A stretch of DNA of 64,000 nt from Corallococcus soli (lineage in GTDB: Bacteria > Myxococcota > Myxococcia > Myxococcales > Myxococcaceae), in the NCBI RefSeq assembly GCF_014930455.1, contig NZ_JAAIYO010000001.1, positions 1,426,001-1,490,000 of the forward strand, written 5' to 3'. Position 1 is the stretch's first letter. Each line of letters opens with the position of its first letter. Shown here in pieces: positions 8,111 through 17,292 of the stretch. Position numbers and translations under genes: made by a program. Under the pieces are notes generated by a model. It was not told the origin of the DNA, searched no databases, and saw only the letters and a list, made by a program, of their open reading frames with translations.

Positions 8111-9423
8111 ACGCCCGTACCCTCGCCATCAACATCCTCGCGCGCGTGCGCGCCACGGACGCCTACCTCAACGTCGTGCTGGACACGGCGCTGTCGGAGC
8201 ACCCCCCCAAGGACCCGCGCGACGCGTCGCTCGTCACCGAGCTGACCTACGGCGCCACCCGCCGGCAGATGGCGCTGGACTACGCCATCACCCGCTTCGC
8301 GGATCGCAAGCTGGACGCGCTGGAGGACAAGGTGCTGGCCGCGCTGCGCGTCGGCGCCTACCAGCTCTTCCACACCCGCGTGCCCGCGCGGGCCGCCGTG
8401 GCGGAGACGGTGCAGGCCCTGAAGGACGTGGGCCTGGCGCGCGCGGCGGGCTTCACCAACGCCATCCTGCGCAAGCTGTCGGAGCTGCCCTCCGCGCCGC
8501 TGCCCTCCCAGAAGGACGCGGTGGAGTACCTGTCCGTGCGCGAAAGCCACCCGCGCTGGCTGGTGGAGCGGTGGATCCGCCAGTTCGGCCGCGAGCGCGC
8601 GGAGGCGATGCTCGTGGCCAACAACCTGCCGCCCGCGGTGGTGGTGCGCGCCAACACGTCCAAGGTGACGCGCGACGCGCTGCTCGCCCAGCTGAAGGAG
8701 GTGGGCGTGGACGCCCGCGCCACGGAGGCCTCGCCCGTGGGCATCATCCTGCCCCCGGTGGGCCGGGTGGAGGACCTGTACGGCTACGCCGAGGGGCTGT
8801 GGCAGGTGCAGGACGAGGCCGCGCAGCTGGTGGGCGTCTACGGCCAGATTCCGGAGTCCGCGCGCGTGCTGGACGCGTGCGCAGCGCCGGGCGGCAAGGC
8901 CTGTCACCAGGCGGAGACGCACGACGTGGTGGCGGTGGACCTGCACGCCAACAAGCTGCGCAAGATTGACGCGGAGGCCCAGCGGCTGGGGCTGTCCGCC
9001 CGGCTGAAGGCCTTCGCGCACGACGCCGCGGAGCCGTTCCCGGAGGCCTGGGGCGAATTCCACGCGGTGGTGGTGGACGCGCCGTGCTCCGGGCTGGGCA
9101 CGCTGCGCCGGCACCCGGAGCTGCGATACCGCCGCAAGGAGGAGGACGTGTCGCGGCTGGCCGCGCTCCAGCGGCGCATCCTGGAGAACTGCCAGGAAGC
9201 GGTGCCGCCCGGGGGCCTGCTGGTGTACGCGGTGTGCACGCCGGAGCCGCAGGAGGGCCAGGACCAGGTGGACATGTTCCTGCGCAGCCACCCGGACTGG
9301 ACGGCGGAGCCGCCCGTGCTGCCCGGCCTCAAGCTGCCGCTCGCCCAGGCGTGGCTGCGCACGCTGCCGGGGCCGGAGGGCTACGACGGCTTCTTCGCCG
9401 CCCGGCTGCGCAAGATGTACTGA
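8107..9423 (+). CDS. rsmB: 16S rRNA m5C967-type methyltransferase RsmB
   Basis: The 438-residue protein combines an N-terminal NusB-like RNA-binding domain (about residues 1-135) with a C-terminal Rossmann SAM methyltransferase, the RsmB/Sun architecture. Motif I is DACAAPGGKACHQAE, motif IV is VVDAPCSGLGTLRRHPELR, and the nucleophilic cysteine of motif VI is in YAVCTPEPQEG, where the usual preceding Thr is Val. It methylates C5 of cytosine in helix 31 of 16S rRNA. The start ATG overlaps the TGA of the AroQ-like gene (ATGA), implying translational coupling; with fmt this is a translation-related cluster. Confidence 0.95.
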   Translation: MNARTLAINILARVRATDAYLNVVLDTALSEHPPKDPRDASLVTELTYGATRRQMALDYAITRFADRKLDALEDKVLAALRVGAYQLFHTRVPARAAVAETVQALKDVGLARAAGFTNAILRKLSELPSAPLPSQKDAVEYLSVRESHPRWLVERWIRQFGRERAEAMLVANNLPPAVVVRANTSKVTRDALLAQLKEVGVDARATEASPVGIILPPVGRVEDLYGYAEGLWQVQDEAAQLVGVYGQIPESARVLDACAAPGGKACHQAETHDVVAVDLHANKLRKIDAEAQRLGLSARLKAFAHDAAEPFPEAWGEFHAVVVDAPCSGLGTLRRHPELRYRRKEEDVSRLAALQRRILENCQEAVPPGGLLVYAVCTPEPQEGQDQVDMFLRSHPDWTAEPPVLPGLKLPLAQAWLRTLPGPEGYDGFFAARLRKMY

Positions 9424-9457
9424 AGGCGCCGGGCGGGGACTTCGCGACGCGGAGGCG

Positions 9458-10357
9458 TCAGTCGTCGTGCGGAATCAGGGCGGCCTGCTTGAAGGCCTCC
9501 AGCACGGCGGCGGACGCGCGGTCCAGGTACTTGCCCTTGCGGATGAGCAGGCCGATGGGGCGCGACACCGGCCCTTCGGCGAAGGGCTTCGCGACGAGCG
9601 TGCTCGCCTTGATCTCCGCGTGCGCCGTGGCGAGCGGGAGGATGGCCACGCCCAGGCCCATCTCCACCGCGCGCTTGATGGTCTCCACGTTGTCCATCTC
9701 CATCACCGGATTGATGTCGATGTTCTTCTCGCGGAACAGGCGGTCCAATGCCTTGCGCGTGGGCGCCTCCCGATCAAAGGCGATGAAGGGCACGCCCGAC
9801 AGCGCCGTGACGCTCACCTTCGTCTTGGTGGCGAACGCGTGGTTGGGCGCGCACACCACCGCCAGCTTGTCGTCGCGGAACGGCAGGATGTCCACGCCCG
9901 CGCGCGGCTGCGGATAGGCCACGATGCCAATCTCCGCCGCGCCAAGGATGACGTCGTCGTAGACCTGATCATTGCGCCGGTAGTTCAGGCGCATGTTCAC
10001 CTTGGGGTGCGTCTTCAACAGCTGCTTCTGCACCGCGTTCAGCTCGTGCAGACCCACCGAATAGATGGTGGACACCGTGGTGGCGCCCTGCACCTCCGTG
10101 GCCTGCTCGCGGATCTCCTGCTCCACCTCCGCGAAGCGCGCCAATATCTCCTTGCAGCCCCGGAACAGCCGCTCGCCCGCCGGCGTGGGCGTCACCTGAC
10201 GCGCGCTGCGCGACAGCAGCTTCTGCTCATAGCGGTTCTCCAGCGCGCGGATCTGCTGGCTCACCGCCGACTGCGTGACGTGATTGAGCTGCGCCGCGCG
10301 CGAGAACGAGCCCGTCTCGACCACGTCACAGAACATCTTCAATGATTCGAGCTGCAT
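9458..10357 (-). CDS. LysR-family transcriptional regulator
   Basis: The 299-residue protein has an N-terminal winged helix (MQLESLKMFCDVVETGSFSR, then AAQLNHVTQSAVSQQIRALE) and a type 2 periplasmic-binding-like effector domain from about residue 90. The spacing and the signature QNHVTQSAVSQQI-like helix resemble the CysB/CbbR branch. I chose ATG 10357, preceded by AGGAGACGG, over an in-frame TTG 21 bp upstream. It is convergent with rsmB. The target is not evident from the neighbours, because the next gene upstream is a small membrane protein read on the same strand and not divergent. Confidence 0.93.
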   Translation of the reverse strand: MQLESLKMFCDVVETGSFSRAAQLNHVTQSAVSQQIRALENRYEQKLLSRSARQVTPTPAGERLFRGCKEILARFAEVEQEIREQATEVQGATTVSTIYSVGLHELNAVQKQLLKTHPKVNMRLNYRRNDQVYDDVILGAAEIGIVAYPQPRAGVDILPFRDDKLAVVCAPNHAFATKTKVSVTALSGVPFIAFDREAPTRKALDRLFREKNIDINPVMEMDNVETIKRAVEMGLGVAILPLATAHAEIKASTLVAKPFAEGPVSRPIGLLIRKGKYLDRASAAVLEAFKQAALIPHDD

Positions 10358-10481
10358 AAGGCCGTCTCCTACCCCCAAACCTAATGGCTGGGCCAGTAGT
10401 AATTAGTAGGTCTACCCACTGAGCGAAAATGACCTGAAGTCGAAATCCGAAAGGTCCCATTCCCCATTTCAAAGGCTGGCG

Positions 10482-10772
10482 TCATGGGCCTTCCGGGGGA
10501 GCGGGCGGCCGGGGGCGGGTGAGGGCGAAGAGGGCGGCGCCCAGGGCGACGAGCGCGCCGCCGGAGAGGGTCTGCACCCGGCCCAGGTCCCGCTCCGTCT
10601 CCCGGGTGAGCTGGCACTCGGGGTCGGACAGGCCCGCGCAGTCCGAGGGGACGAAGACCCCCTTCACGCCCCGGCCGAGCAGGACGAGCCCGCCCAGCAG
10701 CAGGCCCGCGACCAACCCGAGCGACGCGGCGCGCAGGAGGGCGGCACCCCGGGAGGAGGGCAGGGAGGTCAT
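10482..10772 (-). CDS. Small two-helix membrane protein
   Basis: A protein of 96 residues (ATG 10772; an in-frame GTG at 10790 is possible). It has two hydrophobic helices, residues about 10-35 and 66-85, joined by a polar loop with two cysteines (SDCAGLSDPECQ) that could form a disulfide outside the membrane. The C-terminus is Pro-rich. No family recognised. It lies between a LysR gene and a divergently read glycosyltransferase gene. Confidence 0.55.
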   Translation of the reverse strand: MTSLPSSRGAALLRAASLGLVAGLLLGGLVLLGRGVKGVFVPSDCAGLSDPECQLTRETERDLGRVQTLSGGALVALGAALFALTRPRPPAPPEGP

Positions 10773-10843
10773 GGACGCGAGGCGTAGCACCGACGCGGGT
10801 GGGGTGGGGCGGTGAAGGCCGCTGGCGCGTATGCTTCCGGACC

Positions 10844-11953
10844 ATGCGAATCCTGTACGGGGTCGTCGGCGAGGGGATGGGCCATGCGACGCGCTCGCGC
10901 GTGCTGCTCGAAGCGCTGACGAAGGAACACGAGGTCCACATCGTGGTGTCGGGGCGGGCGCAGAGCTACCTGTCCCAGCGCTTCCAGAACGTGCACGGCA
11001 TCTGGGGCCTGACCATCGCCTACGAGGGGAACTCGGTGAAGAAGTGGCAGACGGTGCTGCAGAACCTGCAGGGCGCCGTGAAGGGTTGGCCGCAGAACGT
11101 GCGCCAGTACTTCGACCTGGTGGAGGGCTTCAAGCCGGACGTGGTGGTGAGCGACTTCGAGACGTTCAGCTACCTGTTCGCGAAGAACCACCGGCTGCCC
11201 GTCATCAGCGTGGACAACATGCAGGTCATCAACCGCTGCCAGCACGAGCCGTCCCTGCTGGCGGGGCACGAGGAGGGCTTCGAGGCCTCGCGCGCCATCG
11301 TGAAGGCGAAGCTGCCCGGGGCCTTCCACTACCTGACGACGACGTTCTTCTACCCGCCCCTGCGCAAGCGCCGCACCACGCTGGCGCCGTCCATCCTCCG
11401 GCCGGAGATCCTCACGGCGAAGTCGGAGCCGGGGGAACACCTGCTCGTGTACCAGACGGCGACGACGAACACGCACCTGCCGGAGATCCTCAAGCAGTCC
11501 GGCGTCCCGTGCCGCGTGTATGGCCTGCGCCGCGACCTCAAGGAGGACCTGGTGGATGGCAACCTCACCTACCGCCCCTTCAGCGAGGCGGGCTTCATCG
11601 ACGACCTGCGCACCGCCCGCGCGGTGGTGGCCGGCGGCGGCTACACGCTGATGAGCGAGGCCGTCTACCTGCACAAGCCGCTGTTGAGCATCCCCGTGGG
11701 AGGCCAGTTCGAGCAGGTGCTCAATGCCCTGTACCTGGAGAAGCTGGGGTACGGCATGTATGTGAAGGAATTGAGCCTGGATGCGTTGAAGGCGTTCCTC
11801 CAGCGCGTGCCCGCCTGCGAGGAGGCCCTCAAGGGCTACGAGCAGGACGGGAACGTGAAGATGCTCGCCGCGCTCAATGACCAGCTGGCCCAGGCGTACG
11901 AGCACCGGGGCCACTGGCGCATGGAGCTGGCGGAGATGGACGGCAAGGCGTAG
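10844..11953 (+). CDS. Glycosyltransferase of the MJ1255-like family
   Basis: The 369-residue protein begins MRILYGVVGEGMGHATRSRV, the start of the MJ1255/VC2487-type predicted glycosyltransferases related to MurG/GT28. The C-terminal half has RPFSEAGFIDDLRTARAVVA and GGGYTLMSEAVYLHKPLLSI, the nucleotide-sugar binding region of GT-B enzymes. It probably transfers a sugar from UDP-sugar to a lipid or polysaccharide acceptor at the inner membrane; the acceptor is unknown. ATG 10844 is chosen because the family starts there; a longer frame begins at 10799. No other glycan genes are adjacent. Confidence 0.85.
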   Translation: MRILYGVVGEGMGHATRSRVLLEALTKEHEVHIVVSGRAQSYLSQRFQNVHGIWGLTIAYEGNSVKKWQTVLQNLQGAVKGWPQNVRQYFDLVEGFKPDVVVSDFETFSYLFAKNHRLPVISVDNMQVINRCQHEPSLLAGHEEGFEASRAIVKAKLPGAFHYLTTTFFYPPLRKRRTTLAPSILRPEILTAKSEPGEHLLVYQTATTNTHLPEILKQSGVPCRVYGLRRDLKEDLVDGNLTYRPFSEAGFIDDLRTARAVVAGGGYTLMSEAVYLHKPLLSIPVGGQFEQVLNALYLEKLGYGMYVKELSLDALKAFLQRVPACEEALKGYEQDGNVKMLAALNDQLAQAYEHRGHWRMELAEMDGKA

Positions 11954-11975
11954 GCGCCGCCCGGGTGTCCCGGCC

Positions 11976-13016
11976 TCAGTGCAGGGACACCTCGTTCTCG
12001 TTGTTGCGCTCCGCCGCGCGGCGGCTCATCTCCGTGAGCCAGGAGCGGGTGAGGGGCGTCTCGCTCTCGCTGCCCCGGTGGCGGTCCGGGTTGCTGTCCT
12101 GGGGCAGCAGGCGGTTGACGGCGTCCAGCACGCGCGCGGTGAGGTTGGGCGCCAGGGCGCGGCCCACCGTGGCGAGCTTCGCGGGCAGGCCCACCAGGGC
12201 CTCCGCGTCGCCTCGCCGGCACGCCTCGATGATCTTCCGCGCCGCGCGTTCGGCGCCCATGGACACGCCCATTGTCGAATCACTGACGTGGAACCACGCG
12301 TACTCCTTCTCATGGTCGCCCTTGAAGGACGCGTTGCGCGGGCTGCCGGTGCGCATGAGGCCGGGGCACGCCGTCGTCACCTTGATGCCGTCCTGGGCCA
12401 GCTCCGTGCGCAGGCCGTCTGACAGGCCCACCAGCGCGAACTTGCTGGCGGAGTACGGCACCAGGTGCGGCACGCTGACCTTCCCGCCAATGGAGGAGAT
12501 GTTGAGGATGCGGCCCTCGCCGCGCCGCTTCATGTCCGGCACCACCGCGAGCGTCGTGTACAGCGGGCCCCACAGGTGGATGTCGATGGCCTCCTCGAAG
12601 TCCGCCAGGGTCATGGACTCCAGCGGGCCCACCATGATGATGCCCGCGTTGTTGATGAGCACGTCCACCGCGCCCCAGCGCTCGTGCACCGCGCCCACCA
12701 GGGCGTCCACCTGCACCTGGTCGCGCACGTCGCACCGGATGGCCAGCACCTGGCCCCCGTCGCGCTCCAGCTCCGCGCGGGCCCGCTGGAGCGTTTCGTT
12801 GTCGCGGCCGCAGATGGCCACGCGCGCGCCCTCCTTCACGAGCAGGCGCGCCATCACCAGCCCCAGGCCCCGCGAACCGCCGGTGATGATGACCGTGCGG
12901 TCCTTGAAGCTGAAGCGCGACCGCAGCGCGCGGCCCAGCCCCATCGCCGCGCCCACGCCCGCGGCCAGCGCGCCCAGGGACAGGCCCTTTCGCTCGGTGT
13001 GAGTTCGTTGCGCCAT
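11976..13016 (-). CDS. Short-chain dehydrogenase/reductase with N-terminal hydrophobic segment
   Basis: At 346 residues this is longer than a classical SDR. A Gly/Ala-rich hydrophobic stretch (residues about 12-30) precedes the Rossmann domain, so it may be membrane-attached. The cofactor motif is TGGSRGLG (45-52), NNAG is at 122-125, and the catalytic Y188-x3-K192 is in YSASK. A tail of about 80 residues follows the core. The start ATG 13016 is preceded by GGAG; an upstream in-frame extension to 13181 lies over the thioredoxin-like gene and was rejected. The substrate is not predictable. Confidence 0.9.
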   Translation of the reverse strand: MAQRTHTERKGLSLGALAAGVGAAMGLGRALRSRFSFKDRTVIITGGSRGLGLVMARLLVKEGARVAICGRDNETLQRARAELERDGGQVLAIRCDVRDQVQVDALVGAVHERWGAVDVLINNAGIIMVGPLESMTLADFEEAIDIHLWGPLYTTLAVVPDMKRRGEGRILNISSIGGKVSVPHLVPYSASKFALVGLSDGLRTELAQDGIKVTTACPGLMRTGSPRNASFKGDHEKEYAWFHVSDSTMGVSMGAERAARKIIEACRRGDAEALVGLPAKLATVGRALAPNLTARVLDAVNRLLPQDSNPDRHRGSESETPLTRSWLTEMSRRAAERNNENEVSLH

Positions 13017-13059
13017 GGTGCGACTCCAGGAAGGGAGGGAAGGTGACACCCTTGAAAGA

Positions 13060-13563
13060 CTAGGGACTGGCCGGGACCTGGGCCTCTTCGGCGTCGGACA
13101 CCTCGCCCGACAGCTCCCGGTCCGCCTGGGGCAGGTCCTTGAGCAGCGCGCGGACCCGGCGCAGGGCGTCCTTGCCGCCAATGCGGTTACTCAGCCGGCC
13201 ATCCGGCCCGAAGAGGAGGAAGGACGGGTGCTTGTCCACGCCGTAGGACTTCGCCATGGAGCCGTCATCCACCGCGATGGGGTAGCGCAGGGCGTGCTCG
13301 CGCGCGAAGCCCTCCACCTTGTTGGTGTCGCGCAGCTCCGTCTCCGAATGGGTGACGTCCACGCCAATGACCTTCAGGCCGCGCGGCCCGTAGTCCACGA
13401 CCCACTGGTTCACGGCCTCGAACTGCGCGGCGCAGTCGTCGCAGTCCATGGTCCAGAAGTGCAGGAGGACCGGCAGTCCATCGAGCTCCGAGACGTGCAC
13501 GGGGGCGTTCACCCAGCCGCCATCCGGGTCCAGGAGCGTGAGGGGAATCTTCGTCGAGGCCAT
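13060..13563 (-). CDS. TlpA/thioredoxin-like protein, cytoplasmic
   Basis: The 167-residue protein has a thioredoxin fold with active-site C41-D-D-C44 (HFWTMDCDDCAAQFEAV) and the cis-proline region DKHPSFLLFG. Sequence similarity is to TlpA/AhpC-TSA type proteins, but there is no signal peptide, so it is likely cytoplasmic. The acidic CDDC active site is unusual compared with CxPC. The last 20 residues are an acidic tail. GGGAG precedes the ATG. It is likely co-transcribed with the SDR downstream (43 bp gap). Confidence 0.85.
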   Translation of the reverse strand: MASTKIPLTLLDPDGGWVNAPVHVSELDGLPVLLHFWTMDCDDCAAQFEAVNQWVVDYGPRGLKVIGVDVTHSETELRDTNKVEGFAREHALRYPIAVDDGSMAKSYGVDKHPSFLLFGPDGRLSNRIGGKDALRRVRALLKDLPQADRELSGEVSDAEEAQVPASP

Positions 13564-13722
13564 GCGAACTCCCTATGGGAAAGCGCTTCAACGGGTCGCG
13601 ACTCAAGGTATGCATGCGCCTCCGGTTGCTCCCGGCTGCGCGCCCGTCCGCTCGCCCGTCCGGCAAGGCTTCCGGGCCCGCTCCGCCACCGGGCGGGCAG
13701 GCGGGCGGCACGTGAGGACGCC

Positions 13723-14856
13723 ATGCACATCCCCGACTTCGAGCTGGAGCGGTACTTCGCGCGCTGGGAGTTCTCCGCGCCCTACCTGCTGTGCGCCTCC
13801 GACGTGGAGGGCTGGCGCATGGCGGACCTGCTGGCGCTCGCCTCGCCGGAGGACTCCGCGCGCTGGGAGGCCCTGACGCTGGGCTACACCGAGACGCCGG
13901 GGCTGCCCCTGCTGCGCGAGGCCATCGCCGGGATGTACCCGGGCCTCACGCCCGACGACGTGCTCACCTTCGCGGGCGCGCAGGAGGCCCTCTTCGTGAC
14001 GATGAACGTCCTGCTGGGGCCGGGCACGCACGCCGTCGTCACCTGGCCGGGCTACCAGTCCCTGTACGAGGTGGCGCGCGCCACCGGCGCGGACGTGACG
14101 CTGCTGCGCCTGCGCGAGGAGGACGGCTGGGCGCTGGACCTGGACGCGCTGGAGGCCGCGCTGCGCCCGGACACGCGCGGGGTGGTGGTGAACTTCCCCC
14201 ACAACCCCACGGGCTCGCTGCCGGACCGCGCCACCTTCCAGGCCCTGTGCGCGCTGTGCGAGGCGCGCGGCATCCACCTCTTCTCCGACGAGGTGTACCG
14301 CCTGCTGGAGTACGACGCGGCGGACACGCTGCCGCCCGCGGCGTCGTGCTTCCCCAAGGGCGTGAGCCTGGGCGTGATGTCCAAGGCGTTTGGCCTGGCG
14401 GGGCTGCGCGTGGGCTGGCTCGCGTGCCGGGACGCGGACCTGCTGGCGCGGTGCCGGGCCTTCAAGGACTACACGTCGCTCTGCAACAGCGCCCCCAGCG
14501 AGCTGCTGGCCCTCATCGCCCTCAAGGCCCGGGAGCAGGTGCTGGCGCGCAGCCGCGGCCTGCTCACGCGCAACCTGGCGCTGCTGGACGCCTTCTTCGC
14601 CCGGCACCCGGACACCTTCCGCTGGGTGCGCCCGCGCGCGGGCAGCGTGGCCTTCCCGCGGTTGTCGCGAAACATCCCGGTGGCGCGTTTCACCGAGGCC
14701 CTCATCGCCCGGGAGGGCGTGCTGCTGTTGCCTGGAGATGTGTATGCCTTTGAAGGCAACCACTTCCGCCTGGGCCTGGGGCGCGCCAACCTGCCGGAAG
14801 CCTTGATGCGACTGGAGCGCTTCGTGAACAGCGGGGTCCTTGATACCCCGGCCTGA
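13723..14856 (+). CDS. PLP-dependent class I/II aminotransferase
   Basis: The 377-residue protein has fold type I features: FAGAQEALFVTMNVLLGPG in the phosphate-binding region, NFPHNPTGSLPD with the conserved Asn, SDEVYRLL, and PLP-lysine K221 in SKAFGLAGLRVGW. It is a cytoplasmic transaminase or related enzyme. Distribution of motifs is like aspartate-aminotransferase-like proteins; the amino acid cannot be assigned. ATG 13723 is the natural family start; a 236-residue in-frame upstream extension overlaps the divergent thioredoxin-like gene and is noise. Confidence 0.92.
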   Translation: MHIPDFELERYFARWEFSAPYLLCASDVEGWRMADLLALASPEDSARWEALTLGYTETPGLPLLREAIAGMYPGLTPDDVLTFAGAQEALFVTMNVLLGPGTHAVVTWPGYQSLYEVARATGADVTLLRLREEDGWALDLDALEAALRPDTRGVVVNFPHNPTGSLPDRATFQALCALCEARGIHLFSDEVYRLLEYDAADTLPPAASCFPKGVSLGVMSKAFGLAGLRVGWLACRDADLLARCRAFKDYTSLCNSAPSELLALIALKAREQVLARSRGLLTRNLALLDAFFARHPDTFRWVRPRAGSVAFPRLSRNIPVARFTEALIAREGVLLLPGDVYAFEGNHFRLGLGRANLPEALMRLERFVNSGVLDTPA

Positions 14857-15017
14857 GCGTGGCGGCCGGCGCGATGCGTCAGCTTTTTGTCTCAAAGCGC
14901 GACGGGCGGCTCATCGCATTCATTGAAGACACCCCCTAGAGTGGTCGTCCCCTCGCTCGGCCTGCGGCCGTGCGGAAGCCCTCTCACCCCTCTGGAGAGG
15001 CCAGGAGACACACCCCC

Positions 15018-15902
15018 ATGAAGACGCTGATTGGCGCGGCCGTGGCCGCCGCGACGCTGCTGGTGAGCACCGAAGCCGCCGCGACCAACTACACGCTGTG
15101 GATCCACGGCAAGAACGGCAACAGCACGAAGGCGGGCAACTACGGGGACTTCAGCTACTGGGGGCCGGCGAACACGGCGGCGGGGGTGAACAAGAAGGCG
15201 GTCAACTGGAATGGCACGCAGCGCATCGGGACGGAGAACTACCGGATCCGCAACGCGCTGGACTGCTTCTGCACGGGCGAAAACTGGTGCTACGTCGCCG
15301 CGCACAGCGCGGGTGACCTGCAGATCGGCTACGCCCTGTCGCTGTACGGCGGCAGCGCGCGCAGCAAGAAGAACGCCGTGCCCAACGCCAACGGCGAGTG
15401 CGGCAACACGGACGGCAGCACGCAGACGGGCTGGAACATCAAGTGGGTGGACATCGCGTCCGGCGCGGCCGGCGGCAGCGAGCTGGCGGACCACGGCGAC
15501 TGGGCGGTGAGCGACCCGCTGGTGAGCGACCTGGTCACCACGACGGCGCGCGCCATGTACAACCACAACGTCACGCGCAACGTGTGGTTCTACATGTTCG
15601 CGGGGGCCAAGGGCACGGCGTACTCCGGTATCCTCCCGGGCCAGGACGACGAGGCGGTGGCCTACCACTCGACGGGCGGAGTGTCCGGCAGTGGAAACGG
15701 GTCCTACTGCAATCCCGGCGACTGGTTCTGCGGCGGCACGCTCAGCACGGGCACGGCGGCGTGCAGCAACGGCCGCGCGAAGTGGAGCTTCCACTCGGTG
15801 TCCCTGCGTGACGACGGCGAATCGTACAACCACCACGCCAATGGCAGCTGGGGCGGCATCGTCTCCAAGGTGCGCGAGGACGTCGTGAAGTACGCGTACT
15901 AG
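15018..15902 (+). CDS. Secreted serine-hydrolase-like protein
   Basis: The 294-residue protein has a Sec signal peptide (MKTLIGAAVAAATLLVSTEA, cleavage near AAA-TN). The mature part starts with YTLWIHGKNGNS, an HG oxyanion-type motif, and has S97 in AHSAGDLQIGY, which resembles the nucleophile elbow of alpha/beta hydrolases. DDEAVAYH and NHHANG near the C-terminus could supply the acid and histidine. Several Cys pairs (CFCTGENWC, CNPGDWFC) suggest disulfides outside the cell. ATG 15018 follows CAGGAGACA. The catalytic assignment is inference from motifs; no named family is recognised. Confidence 0.8.
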   Translation: MKTLIGAAVAAATLLVSTEAAATNYTLWIHGKNGNSTKAGNYGDFSYWGPANTAAGVNKKAVNWNGTQRIGTENYRIRNALDCFCTGENWCYVAAHSAGDLQIGYALSLYGGSARSKKNAVPNANGECGNTDGSTQTGWNIKWVDIASGAAGGSELADHGDWAVSDPLVSDLVTTTARAMYNHNVTRNVWFYMFAGAKGTAYSGILPGQDDEAVAYHSTGGVSGSGNGSYCNPGDWFCGGTLSTGTAACSNGRAKWSFHSVSLRDDGESYNHHANGSWGGIVSKVREDVVKYAY

Positions 15903-15941
15903 ACTGGAGGCTTCCCCCGCCCCTTCCGGCGAAGCCCGCCC

Positions 15942-17240
15942 ATGACCTCCGACGACGGTCCCGTCTCCGCCCCTTCCTGGCTGCGTCACGGCCGGTGGCT
16001 GCTTGCCCTCGTGCCGCTGCTGCTCGGGGTCGGTGGTTTGTTGTGGTGGCATTCCAGCGAGGGGGCGGAGCTCTCCGGGGCCTCCCCGGAGGCGGCCCCC
16101 GGCCCGGAATCCGACCCGCGAGAGGCCGCGCGGGCTCCGGAGCGGCGCATGGGCACCCCGCCCGGCCCCGGGGCCGGTGAGCCGGCGCCCCCGTCGCTGC
16201 TCAGCCCGGAGGCCCGCGAGCGCGAGGCCCGGCGCGAGCTGTGGCAGAAGCGCCTGGAGCGCGCGAAGCGTTCGCTGGAGGCCTACGTGGCGGCCACGCG
16301 CTATCCGCCCGAGTCCCGGCCCAGCCGCGAGCATCCGGACCAGATGGAGCTGGCGGAGCCGGAGCGCACGCGGCCGTTGAGCCCGAAGGCCGCGCAGGAC
16401 GGCACCTCCGACGTGCAGCTGCGGCTCAAGCAGGACAAGGTGTTCGTCGTCGGTGACGAGTCGGTGCTGTTCACCGTGGGGTGCGAGGACTCGCGCCGCG
16501 AGCCGCGCCCGTGCGAGGTGCTGTCCGCGGTGGCGCACGAGGCGGACCACCTGCTGGGCCCAGGGGGCGTGGCCGGCGTGCCCATCACCTTCGGGGACGG
16601 CGGTCGTGACGGCGACGCGGTGGCGGGGGACGGGATTCACACCGGGCGCTTCCAGCCATCCAGGCAGGGCTTCGCGATGTTCTCCGGCACGCTGCGCGTG
16701 GACATGCGCGTGCGCTCCGGCTCCCTGGAGGACGCGACGTTCTTCGACGTGCTCTACACGCCCGCGCCGCCGGCCACGTTCACGCGCCGGGTGCGCGAGG
16801 TGGTCGAGGCAGGCTCGCTGGACCTGTACCTGACGGTCCAGGTGCGCAAGGCGGGCCGGTACGTGGTGTCCGCGCGCCTGGACGACGAAGGGGGCATGCC
16901 GTTCGCCTCCACGTCGTTCAACGAGGAGCTGCCCGTGGGCGTGCAGGAGGTGCGGTTCAACGTCTTCGGCAAGCTCATCCGCGACGAAGCCCCCACCTTC
17001 CCGCTCACCCTGCGCGACGTGGAGGGCTTCCTGCTCAAGGAGGCGGGGGACCCGGACCGCGAGCTGATGGTCACCCTGCGGGGGCCGGTGCACACCACGC
17101 GCGTGTACCCGTCCCACCAGTTCTCCACCGCCGAGTGGAAGAGCCCGGAGCGCGACCGCTACACGAACGAGCTGCACAAGGACGTCGTGGAGGCGCAGAC
17201 GCAGCTGGACGCCGCGCTCGCGGACACGCCCGAGCCCTGA
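15942..17240 (+). CDS. Membrane-anchored exported protein, partner of the hydrolase-like gene
   Basis: The 432-residue protein has one N-terminal membrane helix (residues about 19-37), then a Pro/Glu/Arg-rich linker to about 140, and a beta-rich region. A segment near residue 220 (FGDGGRDGDAVAGDGIHTG) resembles the calcium-binding-like DG-rich motif of secreted proteins with choice-of-anchor X-type domains. The rest contains repeated immunoglobulin-like strands (VRKAGRYVVSARLDDEGG). It starts 39 bp after the hydrolase-like gene and is probably co-transcribed. A role in presenting, folding or inhibiting that hydrolase is possible but unproven. Confidence 0.72.
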   Translation: MTSDDGPVSAPSWLRHGRWLLALVPLLLGVGGLLWWHSSEGAELSGASPEAAPGPESDPREAARAPERRMGTPPGPGAGEPAPPSLLSPEAREREARRELWQKRLERAKRSLEAYVAATRYPPESRPSREHPDQMELAEPERTRPLSPKAAQDGTSDVQLRLKQDKVFVVGDESVLFTVGCEDSRREPRPCEVLSAVAHEADHLLGPGGVAGVPITFGDGGRDGDAVAGDGIHTGRFQPSRQGFAMFSGTLRVDMRVRSGSLEDATFFDVLYTPAPPATFTRRVREVVEAGSLDLYLTVQVRKAGRYVVSARLDDEGGMPFASTSFNEELPVGVQEVRFNVFGKLIRDEAPTFPLTLRDVEGFLLKEAGDPDRELMVTLRGPVHTTRVYPSHQFSTAEWKSPERDRYTNELHKDVVEAQTQLDAALADTPEP

Positions 17241-17292
17241 GCACACGCGCGCCGGTGCCCGGGGGCGGAGCGGCGCCCTGGGCGACGGACCT

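Noticed and set aside
13015-13722. Long N-terminal extension of the aminotransferase
   Set aside because: The extension overlaps the divergent thioredoxin-like gene and has no domain; ATG 13723 is the family start.
15942-17240. Lipase-specific foldase as identity of the membrane-anchored partner
   Set aside because: The position after a secreted hydrolase fits, but the foldase signature R-x-x-F-D-Y is absent and the sequence is beta-rich, not helical.
14892-17246. A 784-codon minus-strand frame across the secreted hydrolase-like pair
   Set aside because: Shadow frame. The plus-strand genes have signal and membrane segments and good ribosome sites.
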